Shown here: positions 53,656 to 62,250 of the stretch, in pieces | How the letters are laid out: every line of letters starts with the position of its first letter | Position numbering within the stretch: position 1 is the stretch's first letter | Assembly (NCBI GenBank): GCA_964538025.1 | Contig: CAZICZ010000009.1 | Coordinates: 62,001 to 126,000 of the forward strand | Direction: 5' to 3' | Origin: UBA5078 sp964538025 | GTDB lineage: Bacteria; Pseudomonadota; Gammaproteobacteria; Pseudomonadales; Pseudohongiellaceae | DNA: 64,000 nucleotides | The notes under the pieces: generated by a model | Told to the model about the DNA's origin: nothing | The model's database searches: none | What the model saw: the letters and a program-made list of their open reading frames with translations, nothing else | Position numbers and translations under genes: made by a program

Positions 53656-54500
53656 ACTGGCAGGAGGAGCAGGCACAATTCTGGGCATGGATCAGCCGAC
53701 CGCAGGACCTGGGCGACAGCGCCGACGCCATCGCCGCGGTATTGGCCCCGCACGCCCATCTGAGTCAGGCTGAGGCATTGTCGATCTACAACAACGCGTA
53801 TCACCAGCGTCTGGTCGAGGTCTCGAGCGCGCTGTTTCCCGTGCTGTACCACACCCTCGGGAAAGACCTCTACACGCGATTGTGGATCGACTATATCGGG
53901 AAGTTCCCGCCACGCCACGGGCCAATTCACCGCATCGGCGACACGTTTGCCTCCTTCGTGCGCACCCACCCTGTTTTTAGCGCCCTGCCGGCGGTGGCCG
54001 ACATCGTGCAGCTGGAGTCTCTGCTGGGGCAGCTTTTCGATCGACCCGACGAGACAGCCTTCACGCAGGAGGACCTGAAAAACGTCCCACCGTCCGCCTG
54101 GCCTTCCCTGCGCTGGCAGGCGAAGCAGGACTGGGCTCTCTTTTTCAGTCCCTTCAATCTGGAACTCTATTGGCGCGAGATGCAGGCCTTTCGAGAACGG
54201 GGAGGAGAACCCGGTGCCACGCCGTTTTCGCTGGCGGCGCTGACCCCGTTACCAGCACCCTCCACGCCGAATTTCCTGGTGTTCCGGCAACATTTAACGA
54301 TGCATTTCCAACAGATTCGCCCCGAATTTTCCGCGTTTCTGCTGGGGATTTCCGAAGGCGAGAATTTCGCGGTCCTGTGTCAACGGCTTGCGGAGCGCTT
54401 CCCCGAGCAGGACACGGCCCCCCTCAGCCTGCGACTGTTGCTTCGCGCGATGGAGCTGGAGCTGTTGACACTGTCCGCTGCGCCGCAAACCTTGTCGTAA
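53652..54500 (+). CDS. bufC: DUF2063-family partner protein (BufC-like)
   Basis: The 282-residue protein has the DUF2063 N-terminal domain (about 5-95: FWAWISRPQDLGD, LSIYNNAYHQRLVEVSSALFPVLYHTLG, WIDYIGKFPPRHG, FASFVRTHPVF) and a C-terminal domain of about 150 residues. In DUF692 systems such partners recognise the precursor and present it to the oxygenase. ATGA overlap with bufB indicates stoichiometric co-translation. No DoxX-type membrane gene or sigma factor, often seen with bufferins, is adjacent. Confidence 0.9.
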   Translation: MNWQEEQAQFWAWISRPQDLGDSADAIAAVLAPHAHLSQAEALSIYNNAYHQRLVEVSSALFPVLYHTLGKDLYTRLWIDYIGKFPPRHGPIHRIGDTFASFVRTHPVFSALPAVADIVQLESLLGQLFDRPDETAFTQEDLKNVPPSAWPSLRWQAKQDWALFFSPFNLELYWREMQAFRERGGEPGATPFSLAALTPLPAPSTPNFLVFRQHLTMHFQQIRPEFSAFLLGISEGENFAVLCQRLAERFPEQDTAPLSLRLLLRAMELELLTLSAAPQTLS

Positions 54501-54621
54501 CAGAGGCTTAGTGCTATCTTTGCCGCCCCTTTTCGATTGAATTGTAAACTCCTGATATTTCAACAAAAGCTACAACAAACTCTGGCGGCATCCTGATCGC
54601 AGCACCGCATAGGCAGAATTC

Positions 54622-56262
54622 GTGTCCCACATCCCCCGGCTCCTGAAACTTGTCAACACCGCTGCGCGCTACGGGCTCGACGAGGTGTCGCCGGCCGTAA
54701 GACCGCGAGGCCTGATGGGACTGCTGTTTCGCGCATGGAGCGCCTTGTGGGCGTGGCACCCCGACCGCCGTCATCCTCCCGAGGTCCGCCTTCGCCTGGC
54801 ACTCGAATCCCTCGGCCCGATCACCATCAAGTTTGGACAACTGCTCTCCACCCGCCGGGACTTTCTGCCCGACGCTTTGGCGGATGAGCTGCAAAGCCTG
54901 CAGGACCGCGTTCCCGGCTTCACGTCGCCGTCCATTCAGACCCTGGTCGAGCAGGCCCTGGGACAGCCGTGGCAGACATACTTTTCGGAACTGGACACCC
55001 AGGCCTTGGCGTCCGCTTCCGTTGCGCAGGTGCACTGCGCGCGCCTGATCAGTGGCGAGGAAGTGGTGCTCAAAGTCATCCGCCCCGGCATCGAGAAGAC
55101 CATTGCCGAAGATATTCAGGTCTTGAAATGGCTGGCCGCCCTTGTTGAGCGCTTCGTACCGGTGGGGCGACGGCTCAGACCACGCGAAGTCGTGGACGAC
55201 TACGAAAAAATTATTCTGGACGAACTGAACCTGTTGGCCGAAGGGGCTAATGCCAGTCAGTTACGGCGCAATTTCGAACACTCCTCCCAACTGTACGTGC
55301 CGCGTGTTTACTGGGAATACACCCGGAAGAACCTGCTCGTCATGGAGCGCATCTATGGCACGCCAGTAGCGGATATCGAGGCCCTGAAGGCACGTGGCGT
55401 GAATCTGAAAAAACTGGCGGAAACCGGGGTGGAGATCTTTTTCACACAGGTGTTCAACCACAGCTTCTTCCACGCCGACATGCACCCGGGCAATATTTTT
55501 GTTGCCCTGCACAGTCCGGAGAACCCGCAGTACATTGCGATTGACTGCGCCATCATCGGATCCTTGAGCCGTGAAGATCAGCAGTATCTCGCGCGCAATT
55601 TGCTGGCCATTTTCAAACGGGATTATCGCAAGGTAGCCCAACTACACGTGGAATGCGGATGGGTCCCCAAAGAGACCCGGGTCCACGAATTCGAAGCGGC
55701 CATGCGTTCGGTCTGTGAACCCATTTTTGAAAAACCTTTGCGAGACATTTCATTCGGCTTTCTGTTGGTCCAGCTGTTTCAAACAGCGGGGCGTTTTAAC
55801 ATGGAAGTGCAACCATCGCTGGTGCTGCTCCAGAAAACGCTGCTCAATGTAGAAGGCCTGGGTCGTCAGTTGTACCCCGAACTGGACCTGTGGACGACGG
55901 CATTTCCTTTCCTCGAAGACTGGAACCGACGTCGCATGCTGCCGAGCACCCTGTTCAATGCCCTTAAGGACAATGTTCCAGATTGGATAGAGCAGCTGCC
56001 GTATCTCCCGCAGTTGATGATCGATACGCTGACGCAGGCGCAGAATCTCAGCGCCATCAATGCCTCTCTCGAGGCCCGGTTGGCGGCGGAGCAGGCACGT
56101 GAAAAAGCCACACGCCGGCGGGATCGGATGGCCGGAGGTCTGTTCCTGGTGGCAAGCATCGCGGGACTGCTGCCCCCCTTTGTTTCCCTGCTCAACGGCC
56201 TGCCATTGTGGAGTTTTCTCAGTGCTGGAGCAGCGGTTTACCTTTTGTGTTTTAAACGCTGA
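54622..56262 (+). CDS. ubiB: Probable ubiquinone biosynthesis ATPase/kinase-like protein UbiB
   Basis: UbiB is a membrane-bound atypical kinase-like ATPase needed for ubiquinone production. The 546 residues have the KFGQLLSTRRD signature, the Ala-rich loop ASASVAQVH, EVVLKVIRPG, the catalytic-type FFHADMHPGNIF and two C-terminal TM segments (about 497-540). GTG start with AGG upstream. It is separated from bufC by a 121-bp spacer that must carry its own promoter or be read through; I could not place one with confidence. Confidence 0.96.
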   Translation: MSHIPRLLKLVNTAARYGLDEVSPAVRPRGLMGLLFRAWSALWAWHPDRRHPPEVRLRLALESLGPITIKFGQLLSTRRDFLPDALADELQSLQDRVPGFTSPSIQTLVEQALGQPWQTYFSELDTQALASASVAQVHCARLISGEEVVLKVIRPGIEKTIAEDIQVLKWLAALVERFVPVGRRLRPREVVDDYEKIILDELNLLAEGANASQLRRNFEHSSQLYVPRVYWEYTRKNLLVMERIYGTPVADIEALKARGVNLKKLAETGVEIFFTQVFNHSFFHADMHPGNIFVALHSPENPQYIAIDCAIIGSLSREDQQYLARNLLAIFKRDYRKVAQLHVECGWVPKETRVHEFEAAMRSVCEPIFEKPLRDISFGFLLVQLFQTAGRFNMEVQPSLVLLQKTLLNVEGLGRQLYPELDLWTTAFPFLEDWNRRRMLPSTLFNALKDNVPDWIEQLPYLPQLMIDTLTQAQNLSAINASLEARLAAEQAREKATRRRDRMAGGLFLVASIAGLLPPFVSLLNGLPLWSFLSAGAAVYLLCFKR

Positions 56263-56280
56263 CATAGCATACTAGCGCGC

Positions 56281-56709
56281 ATGAAAGTGGCTGCAGATAC
56301 AGGCTTACAAGGCTCCTGGCTGGATCAGGTGAAGTGGAATGACGAGGGCCTGGTGCCTGTCATCACTCAGGATTTCCGGTCGCGTCGCGTGTTGACACAT
56401 GCCTGGCTCAATCGGGAAGCCTTGTCGCTGGCCGTCACCGAAGGGCGAGCCATTTACTGGTCACGTTCCCGACAGAAACTCTGGCGCAAAGGTGAAGAAT
56501 CCGGGCATATCCAGAAGCTGCACGATGTGTTTCTGGACTGCGATGGCGATACCGTGTGTTATGCCGTCGAACAATTGGGCGGAATTGCCTGTCACACCGG
56601 CCGCGAAAGTTGCTTCTATCGCAAACTGACTCCTGCGGGATGGCACATTGTCGACCCGGTTCTCAAAGCCCCTGAAGAAATCTACACGCGTCAGGAGGCA
56701 CATTCATGA
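56281..56709 (+). CDS. hisI: Phosphoribosyl-AMP cyclohydrolase
   Basis: HisI opens the purine ring of PR-AMP in histidine synthesis. The 142-residue zinc/magnesium enzyme has VKWNDEGLVPVITQD, IYWSRSRQKLWRKGEESGH, DCDGDTVCY and CHTGRESCFY. The last two hold the metal ligands. It is separate from HisE, unlike the fused E. coli enzyme, and overlaps hisE by 4 bp. Confidence 0.97.
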   Translation: MKVAADTGLQGSWLDQVKWNDEGLVPVITQDFRSRRVLTHAWLNREALSLAVTEGRAIYWSRSRQKLWRKGEESGHIQKLHDVFLDCDGDTVCYAVEQLGGIACHTGRESCFYRKLTPAGWHIVDPVLKAPEEIYTRQEAHS

Positions 56710-57065
56710 ACAAGGAAGCGGCGACGGGCATGGACGATGTGCTGATGGCACTGCACGACATTCTGGAACAGCGCAAGTCAGCGGATGCCTCGACATCGTA
56801 CGTTGCAAGCCTGCACAAGAAAGGCCTGAACAAAATACTGGAAAAAATCGGGGAAGAGGCAACGGAAACCATCCTCGCCGCGAAGGATCATCCTTCCGGC
56901 CCCAACGGTGAGAATCTCATCAAGGAAACAGCCGATCTGTGGTTTCACAGCATGGTCATGCTCAGCCATGTGGGCCTTGGACCGGAAGATGTACTGGAAG
57001 AACTGCGAAAAAGATTCAATATTTCAGGGCTGGCGGAAAAGGCAGCACGCACACAATCTGATTGA
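56706..57065 (+). CDS. hisE: Phosphoribosyl-ATP pyrophosphatase
   Basis: HisE hydrolyses PR-ATP to PR-AMP, the step before HisI. The 119-residue helical MazG-like protein shows SYVASLHKKGLNKILEKIGEEATE and ETADLWFHSMVMLSHVGL with acidic metal ligands. It is co-translated with hisI. Confidence 0.96.
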   Translation: MNKEAATGMDDVLMALHDILEQRKSADASTSYVASLHKKGLNKILEKIGEEATETILAAKDHPSGPNGENLIKETADLWFHSMVMLSHVGLGPEDVLEELRKRFNISGLAEKAARTQSD

Positions 57066-57127
57066 GAGCATAGACCCCGTGAGCACGGGCACATCGCTCT
57101 GATCACACAACACTTTTGGAGGCGACA

Positions 57128-57349
57128 ATGGGTTTAGGTGGAATTGGCATTTGGCAACTGATCATCATTCTGGTGATTGTGGTCATGTTGTTCGGCACGA
57201 AAAAACTGCGCAATCTGGGTTCCGATCTCGGTGGCGCGCTGAAGGGTTTCAAGAGCGCCATGAAAGACGATGACGAGGCGAGCTCCGACTCGGTCAGCAA
57301 GAAAGTGAGCGAGGAAGAATCGACAAAATCCGAGAAGAGCGATTCTTAA
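57128..57349 (+). CDS. tatA: Twin-arginine translocase subunit TatA
   Basis: TatA polymerises to form the Tat pore. The 73 residues have a short N-terminal TM helix (GIGIWQLIIILVIVVMLFG), a hinge FGTKKLRNLGSDLGGALKGF (amphipathic helix) and a charged tail. The ATG at 57128 (MGLGGIG) is preceded by GGAGG at 5 bases. Confidence 0.97.
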   Translation: MGLGGIGIWQLIIILVIVVMLFGTKKLRNLGSDLGGALKGFKSAMKDDDEASSDSVSKKVSEEESTKSEKSDS

Positions 57350-57422
57350 TATCCGCACTTCCCTTTTGTCCGCGCAGGGAACCGTTCGCCCTGTCCACTC
57401 CTTTTGATGCCGGAATAAACGC

Positions 57423-58010
57423 ATGTTTGATATTGGTTTCATGGAACTGGTGCTGATCAGCGTTGTCGCGCTGATCGTCGTAGGTCCGGAACGACTGCCT
57501 GGTGCGATTCGAACGGCAACTCTGTGGATCGGACGCGCCAAGCGAAGTTTCAATCAGGTAAAGGCCGAGATTGAAAAAGAAATCAATGCCGACGAGATCA
57601 AGCGACAGCTGCACAATGAATCCATCCTGGCGGATCTCAAGAAAGCAAAAACCCAGGCGAACAAACTGGTTGAGAACACGCGCCAGAATCTCGACAAGAT
57701 CAACGCGGACGTCAATGCCAGTCTGAAGCAAGAAGAGGCGGCCTTGCATGAGGCCGTCACACGCGAGCCCCCCTCGGCTCACACGCCTCCCACCACTCCC
57801 GTCGCTAAGGCGGACACCGAGTCCGACGTTTCTCCTGAGGACGCGCAAGAGAGCGCCTTGCCTCACGAGGAGGAAACCGCTCCGGTGGAAGAAGGGCCAG
57901 TCGTGGACTTTTACAACAATCCGCCGACAGGAAATGTGCGTGTGACCGGGCGCTTGTTTGAACCCACCAGCTCACTCGACGATGAAACGGATTCGGGACG
58001 CCGCTCATGA
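57423..58010 (+). CDS. tatB: Twin-arginine translocase subunit TatB
   Basis: TatB recognises twin-arginine signal peptides with TatC. MFDIGFMELVLISVVALIVVG is the N-terminal TM helix start (first 20 residues conserved), followed by VGPERLPGAIRT and a long helical, acidic C-terminal region (195 residues in total, variable tail). It overlaps tatC by 4 bp. Confidence 0.97.
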   Translation: MFDIGFMELVLISVVALIVVGPERLPGAIRTATLWIGRAKRSFNQVKAEIEKEINADEIKRQLHNESILADLKKAKTQANKLVENTRQNLDKINADVNASLKQEEAALHEAVTREPPSAHTPPTTPVAKADTESDVSPEDAQESALPHEEETAPVEEGPVVDFYNNPPTGNVRVTGRLFEPTSSLDDETDSGRRS

Positions 58011-58774
58011 GTGACAAGCCCACCCCTGATACCGGCGCCGAGCTGACGATTGTTGATCACTTGATCGAACTGCGAGATCGCATCATCAAATCGCTGATGG
58101 CGATTCTGATTCTGTTTCTGTCCCTGTTTTATTTTTCCAATGACATTTACACCTTTGTCGCCACTCCCCTGATTTCGGTGTTGCCAGAGAATATGGGCAT
58201 GATTGCGATCGATCCAACGTCGCCATTTTTCGCGCCCTTCAAACTCACCTTTTACGTATCACTTTTTTTATCTGCGCCTTACATCCTGTATCAGCTCTGG
58301 TCCTTCATTGCACCCGGTCTCTATCAGAGCGAGAAAGCCCTCGCGATTCCGCTGTTCATTTCAAGCGTCGTGCTCTTCTACGCGGGCATCGCCTTTGCCT
58401 ACTATGTCCTGTTCGGGTTTGTCTTTGCCTTTTTTGTTTCCGTCGCGCCCGAAGGCATAATGGTGACGCCGGACATCAACAGTTTTCTGAGTTTCGCGCT
58501 CGCCATTTTTTTTGCGTTCGGCATGGCGTTTGAAATCCCCATTGCTGTCTTCCTGCTGATCTGGGCGGGGATCGTGGAACCGGAAGATCTGGTGGCCAAG
58601 CGGCCTTATGTGATCGTGGGATGTTTTGTTATCGGGATGTTGCTGACGCCACCTGACCCCTTTACGCAGTCCATGCTGGCGATCCCCATGTGGATGCTCT
58701 TTGAAGTAGGTATTTTCTTTGGCCGTTTCGTGAAACGAAAACAGGCGCGCGAGGACGATACCCAGAACGGGTAG
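58007..58774 (+). CDS. tatC: Twin-arginine translocase subunit TatC
   Basis: TatC is the six-helix core receptor of the Tat system. The 255 residues show HLIELRDRIIKSLMAI near the N-terminus (conserved LRxR), YQLWSFIAPGLYQSEK, FAFGMAFEIPI and the last helices LLTPPDPFTQSMLAIPMWM. It ends 8 bp from the convergent dtd stop. Confidence 0.98.
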   Translation: MSDKPTPDTGAELTIVDHLIELRDRIIKSLMAILILFLSLFYFSNDIYTFVATPLISVLPENMGMIAIDPTSPFFAPFKLTFYVSLFLSAPYILYQLWSFIAPGLYQSEKALAIPLFISSVVLFYAGIAFAYYVLFGFVFAFFVSVAPEGIMVTPDINSFLSFALAIFFAFGMAFEIPIAVFLLIWAGIVEPEDLVAKRPYVIVGCFVIGMLLTPPDPFTQSMLAIPMWMLFEVGIFFGRFVKRKQAREDDTQNG

Positions 58775-58782
58775 ACTTTCTC

Positions 58783-59223
58783 TTACGTGGTCCGCAGGGT
58801 AAAGGTAACCGGGCCGTCATTTTCCAGTGCAATTTTCATGTCTGCCCCGAAACGCCCCGTGTGAACATTCGCCGTGGCGGCTCTGGCCTGCGACACCAGA
58901 TAGTCATACAGTTTTTCGGCCTCCGCTGGGGGCATGGCGCTTGAAAAACTTGGACGAAGCCCTTTATCGGTACTTGCAGCAAGGGTGAATTGCGAGACGA
59001 TCAGGAGTCCTCCCCCGATGTCCGCAAGAGACAAATTCATCCGCGCCTCTGCGTCCGGAAACACACGATAGTGAAGCAGCTTGTGCAAGAGCTTGTCTGC
59101 CTTTTGCGCGTTGTCATCCTTTTCTATCCCCACCAGCACCAGCAGCCCGCGCTCAATGCGCGCCGTGCAGTATCCATCGATGCTCACCTGCGCCCAATTG
59201 ACGCGCTGCAGAACACCGATCAT
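58783..59223 (-). CDS. dtd: D-aminoacyl-tRNA deacylase
   Basis: Dtd hydrolyses D-amino acids mischarged on tRNA. The 146-residue protein has MIGVLQRVNWAQVSIDG, the active-site SQFTLAASTDKGLRPSF and the NDGPVTF (Gly-cisPro-type) motif. Its start overlaps the pip stop by 4 bp. Confidence 0.96.
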   Translation of the reverse strand: MIGVLQRVNWAQVSIDGYCTARIERGLLVLVGIEKDDNAQKADKLLHKLLHYRVFPDAEARMNLSLADIGGGLLIVSQFTLAASTDKGLRPSFSSAMPPAEAEKLYDYLVSQARAATANVHTGRFGADMKIALENDGPVTFTLRTT

Positions 59224-60185
59224 GCCAACGACTCTCGCTTCAGCCTGTGCGCCATCTCCTGGGTTGCGCGGATCAGTGCGTCGGTATTGCCCGGCTCGAA
59301 GGCGGAATGACCGGCATCGCGCACGATGTACAGATCTGACTCAGGCCACAGCGCATGCAAGGCGGTGGCGTTGTCAACGGGACAGACCACGTCATAGCGT
59401 CCATGAACTATGATGCCCGGGATGCCTTCCAGACGTGAGGCATTGGCGAGAATCTGGTTTTCCGCCATAAAACAGTGATTCACAAAATAGTGCGCTTCGA
59501 TGCGCGCCATCGCGATGGCGAAATGCGGGTCAACAAAACGGTCTACCACGTGCTGATTGGGCCGCAGCGTCGAGCAGACGCCTTCCCAGTGCGACCAGAT
59601 TTTCGCGGCCGCCATGCGGGCAATTTCATCGTGCCCGATCAGGCGCCGGTGATAGGCCGCAATCATGTCATCACGTTCTTCTTCCGGAATGTGCGTGAAA
59701 TACTCGTTCCAATAATCGGGGAAAATCCGGCTGGCACCGTCCTGATAGAACCATAACAGGTCTTCCCTTCTGCACAGGAAAATGCCGCGCAGCACCATCG
59801 CCAGCACACGCTCGGGATGTGTCTGCGAATAGACCAAACTCAGGGTGGATCCCCAGGAGCCGCCGAACAGCATCCAGCGGTCGATCTGAAGATATGCGCG
59901 GATGGCTTCCATATCTGCCACCAGCGCCTGCGTGTTGTTGTCCTTGAGCTCGGCATGAGGGGTGCTGCGCCCCGCCCCGCGCTGATCGAAGACGATGATG
60001 CGGTACTGCTCCGGATCGAAGAACCGGCGAGAGTTGCCATCGGTTCCACCCCCCGGTCCGCCATGGACGAAAAGCACAGGAATGCCATCCGGATTTCCCG
60101 ATTCCTCCAGATAGAGATCATGGTCATCGCTGACGCGCAGACGGTGTGTCGCCGAAGGTTTGATTTCAGGATAAAGCACTAGCAT
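59220..60185 (-). CDS. pip: Proline iminopeptidase
   Basis: This alpha/beta-hydrolase removes N-terminal proline from peptides. The 321 residues have the oxyanion loop HGGPGGGTDG, nucleophile elbow FGGSWGST, and the Asp and His in GRYDVVCP and DAGHSAFE. It is upstream of, and translationally coupled to, dtd; this pair is common in gammaproteobacteria. Confidence 0.95.
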   Translation of the reverse strand: MLVLYPEIKPSATHRLRVSDDHDLYLEESGNPDGIPVLFVHGGPGGGTDGNSRRFFDPEQYRIIVFDQRGAGRSTPHAELKDNNTQALVADMEAIRAYLQIDRWMLFGGSWGSTLSLVYSQTHPERVLAMVLRGIFLCRREDLLWFYQDGASRIFPDYWNEYFTHIPEEERDDMIAAYHRRLIGHDEIARMAAAKIWSHWEGVCSTLRPNQHVVDRFVDPHFAIAMARIEAHYFVNHCFMAENQILANASRLEGIPGIIVHGRYDVVCPVDNATALHALWPESDLYIVRDAGHSAFEPGNTDALIRATQEMAHRLKRESLA

Positions 60186-60241
60186 GGGATGCCCTCATTC
60201 AGGGTGACCATGGTAGCGCAAGTCAGGCGGAGAGAGACAGA

Positions 60242-60272
60242 CCATCCCCTGCCTGCATGGTGCAGGGGATGG
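60242..60272 (-). terminator. Hairpin downstream of typA, possible terminator
   Basis: An 11-bp perfect stem (60242-60252 with 60262-60272) and 9-base loop stand 10 bp after the typA stop. The following minus-strand sequence is pyrimidine-rich (TCTGTCTCTC), not a pure T-run, so it is a weak terminator or a 3'-end stabiliser. Confidence 0.5.
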
Positions 60273-60282
60273 CGGTAAGGCA

Positions 60283-62109
60283 TCAGCCGCGCGCGGCGGA
60301 ACCACGGCTAGCGCGCTTGCGCTCGTTCTCCGTCAGCAGCTTTTTGCGCAGACGAATATGGTTGGGCGTGACTTCAACCAGCTCGTCTTCTTCGATGAAC
60401 TCCATGGCCTGCTCCAGAGAGTGGCGGATAGGCGGGGTCAGGATAATGTTCTCATCACTGCCGGAGGCTCGAATATTGGTGAGCTGTTTGCCTTTGGTGG
60501 GATTGACCACCAGATCGTTTTCGCGGCTGTGCAGCCCGATGATCATGCCCTCGTAGACTTCCACGTTAGGCTCCACGAACAGGCGCCCCCGTTCCTGCAG
60601 TGTAAACAGGGAATAGGCGAGCGTCTTGCCGCGCACCATGGAGACCAGTACCCCGTTTTTACGGGCACCGATTTCTCCCATCTTCACCGGTCCGTAGTGA
60701 TCAAACACGTGGTTCATCATGCCCGTGCCCGAGGTCATGCTGAGGAACTGGGAGCGGAAGCCGATGAGGCCGCGGGTAGGCACAATGAACTTCAGGCGCA
60801 CGCGCCCCTTGCCGTCCATGGTCATGTCTTGCAGGTCGGCTTTGCGCTGACCCAGCTCTTCCATCACCGCGCCCTGATGTTCTTCATCGCAATCGATGAC
60901 CAGTGCCTCGTGAGGCTCCTGCAGCACACCGTCGATCTCCTGCACGATCACTTCCGGGCGTGAAATTGCCAGTTCAAACCCTTCGCGGCGCATGTTTTCG
61001 ATCAACACGGACAAGTGCAATTCCCCGCGGCCGGAAACGCGGTACTTGTCCGGCGTGTCGCCCTGCTTGACGCGCAGCGCGACGTTGTAAATCAGCTCAC
61101 GGTCGAGACGGTCCTTGATATTGCGGGTAGTGACGAACTTGCCGTCCTGGCCGGCAAACGGAGAATCATTGACCTGGAAGGTCATGCTGATTGTCGGCTC
61201 GTCCACGGTGAGCGGGGGCATGGCCACCACGTGATCCGGGTCGCACAAGGTGTCCGAGATATTCAGCTTGTCGATTCCGGTAATACAGATGATCTCGCCA
61301 GCACTGGCTTCGCCGACGTCCACGCGCTCCAGCCCGAGGTGGCTTTTGACCTGCAGGATCTTGCCCTTACGCTGATTGCCCTCGCGATCAATGATAACGA
61401 CCGGCATGTTTGTTTTGGCGATCCCGCCGGTGACACGCCCAATGCCGATAACGCCCACATAGCTGCTGTAGTCGAGCGCGCTGATCTGCATGCAAAAGGT
61501 TGCCGAAATGTCGACCGGTGGCGGGGGAACGCGATCAATCACCGTCTGGAACAGCGGCGTCATGTCCTTGGCAAGGGCATCCATTTCGAGGCCGGCAAAG
61601 CCGTTCAGGGCAGAGGCATACACGACGGGGAAATCAAGTTGTTCTTCGGTGGCGCCCAGGCGGTCAAACAGGTCAAAGACCTCGTTGAGAACCCAGTCGG
61701 GACGTGCGCCGTCACGATCCACCTTGTTGATGACCACGATCGGTTTCAGTCCCTGATCAAAGGCCTTCTGGGTGACGAAGCGGGTCTGAGGCATGGGGCC
61801 GTCGACCGCATCCACCAGCAGCAACACCGAGTCCACCATGGACATCACGCGCTCCACCTCACCGCCGAAGTCGGCGTGACCGGGCGTGTCGACGATATTG
61901 ATATGGTAGCCCTGCCAGTTGATCGCGGTGTTCTTGGCCAGAATCGTAATGCCGCGTTCACGTTCCTGATCGTTGGAATCCATGACCCGTTCTACCGCCT
62001 TGCCGCGATCTTCAAGCGTGCCGGACTGTTGCAGCAATTTGTCGACCAGGGTGGTCTTGCCATGGTCAACGTGGGCGATGATGGCGATGTTGCGAATTTT
62101 CTCGATCAC
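60283..62109 (-). CDS. typA: Ribosome-associated GTPase TypA/BipA
   Basis: BipA is an EF-G-like GTPase that assists 50S assembly at low temperature and stress. The 608 residues start with the G1 motif AHVDHGKT, then GITILAKNTAI (G2), DTPGHADFGG (G3) and NKVDRDGARP (G4), EF-G-like domains and a BipA-specific C-terminus (NPTKGKQLTNIRASGSDE). GTG start at 62109 with AGGT upstream. A leader hairpin TGCCATG/CATGGCA (62164-62185) lies between the promoter and the start. Confidence 0.97.
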   Translation of the reverse strand: MIEKIRNIAIIAHVDHGKTTLVDKLLQQSGTLEDRGKAVERVMDSNDQERERGITILAKNTAINWQGYHINIVDTPGHADFGGEVERVMSMVDSVLLLVDAVDGPMPQTRFVTQKAFDQGLKPIVVINKVDRDGARPDWVLNEVFDLFDRLGATEEQLDFPVVYASALNGFAGLEMDALAKDMTPLFQTVIDRVPPPPVDISATFCMQISALDYSSYVGVIGIGRVTGGIAKTNMPVVIIDREGNQRKGKILQVKSHLGLERVDVGEASAGEIICITGIDKLNISDTLCDPDHVVAMPPLTVDEPTISMTFQVNDSPFAGQDGKFVTTRNIKDRLDRELIYNVALRVKQGDTPDKYRVSGRGELHLSVLIENMRREGFELAISRPEVIVQEIDGVLQEPHEALVIDCDEEHQGAVMEELGQRKADLQDMTMDGKGRVRLKFIVPTRGLIGFRSQFLSMTSGTGMMNHVFDHYGPVKMGEIGARKNGVLVSMVRGKTLAYSLFTLQERGRLFVEPNVEVYEGMIIGLHSRENDLVVNPTKGKQLTNIRASGSDENIILTPPIRHSLEQAMEFIEEDELVEVTPNHIRLRKKLLTENERKRASRGSAARG

Positions 62110-62197
62110 GAGCGGCTACCTGTATGGAATGCGGTGGAAGAACCTTAGGGAACACACGATGCCTGCCATGACATCAAGCATGGCAAAAAGGGGCGGG

Positions 62198-62226
62198 AGT
62201 ATACATGATCGCTGCCGAAGTGACTA
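62198..62226 (-). promoter_or_regulatory. Probable sigma-70 promoter of typA
   Basis: On the minus strand there is TAGTCA (62221-62226), a 17-bp spacer, then TATACT (62198-62203), about 90 bp before the typA start. Confidence 0.55.
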
Positions 62227-62250
62227 CGCCGGGGATGGGGACTGGCGCGT

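Noticed and set aside
61015..62148. Open frame of 377 codons on the plus strand opposite typA
   Set aside because: Antisense shadow of a strongly conserved GTPase; composition is His/Asp-rich in the manner of reverse frames.
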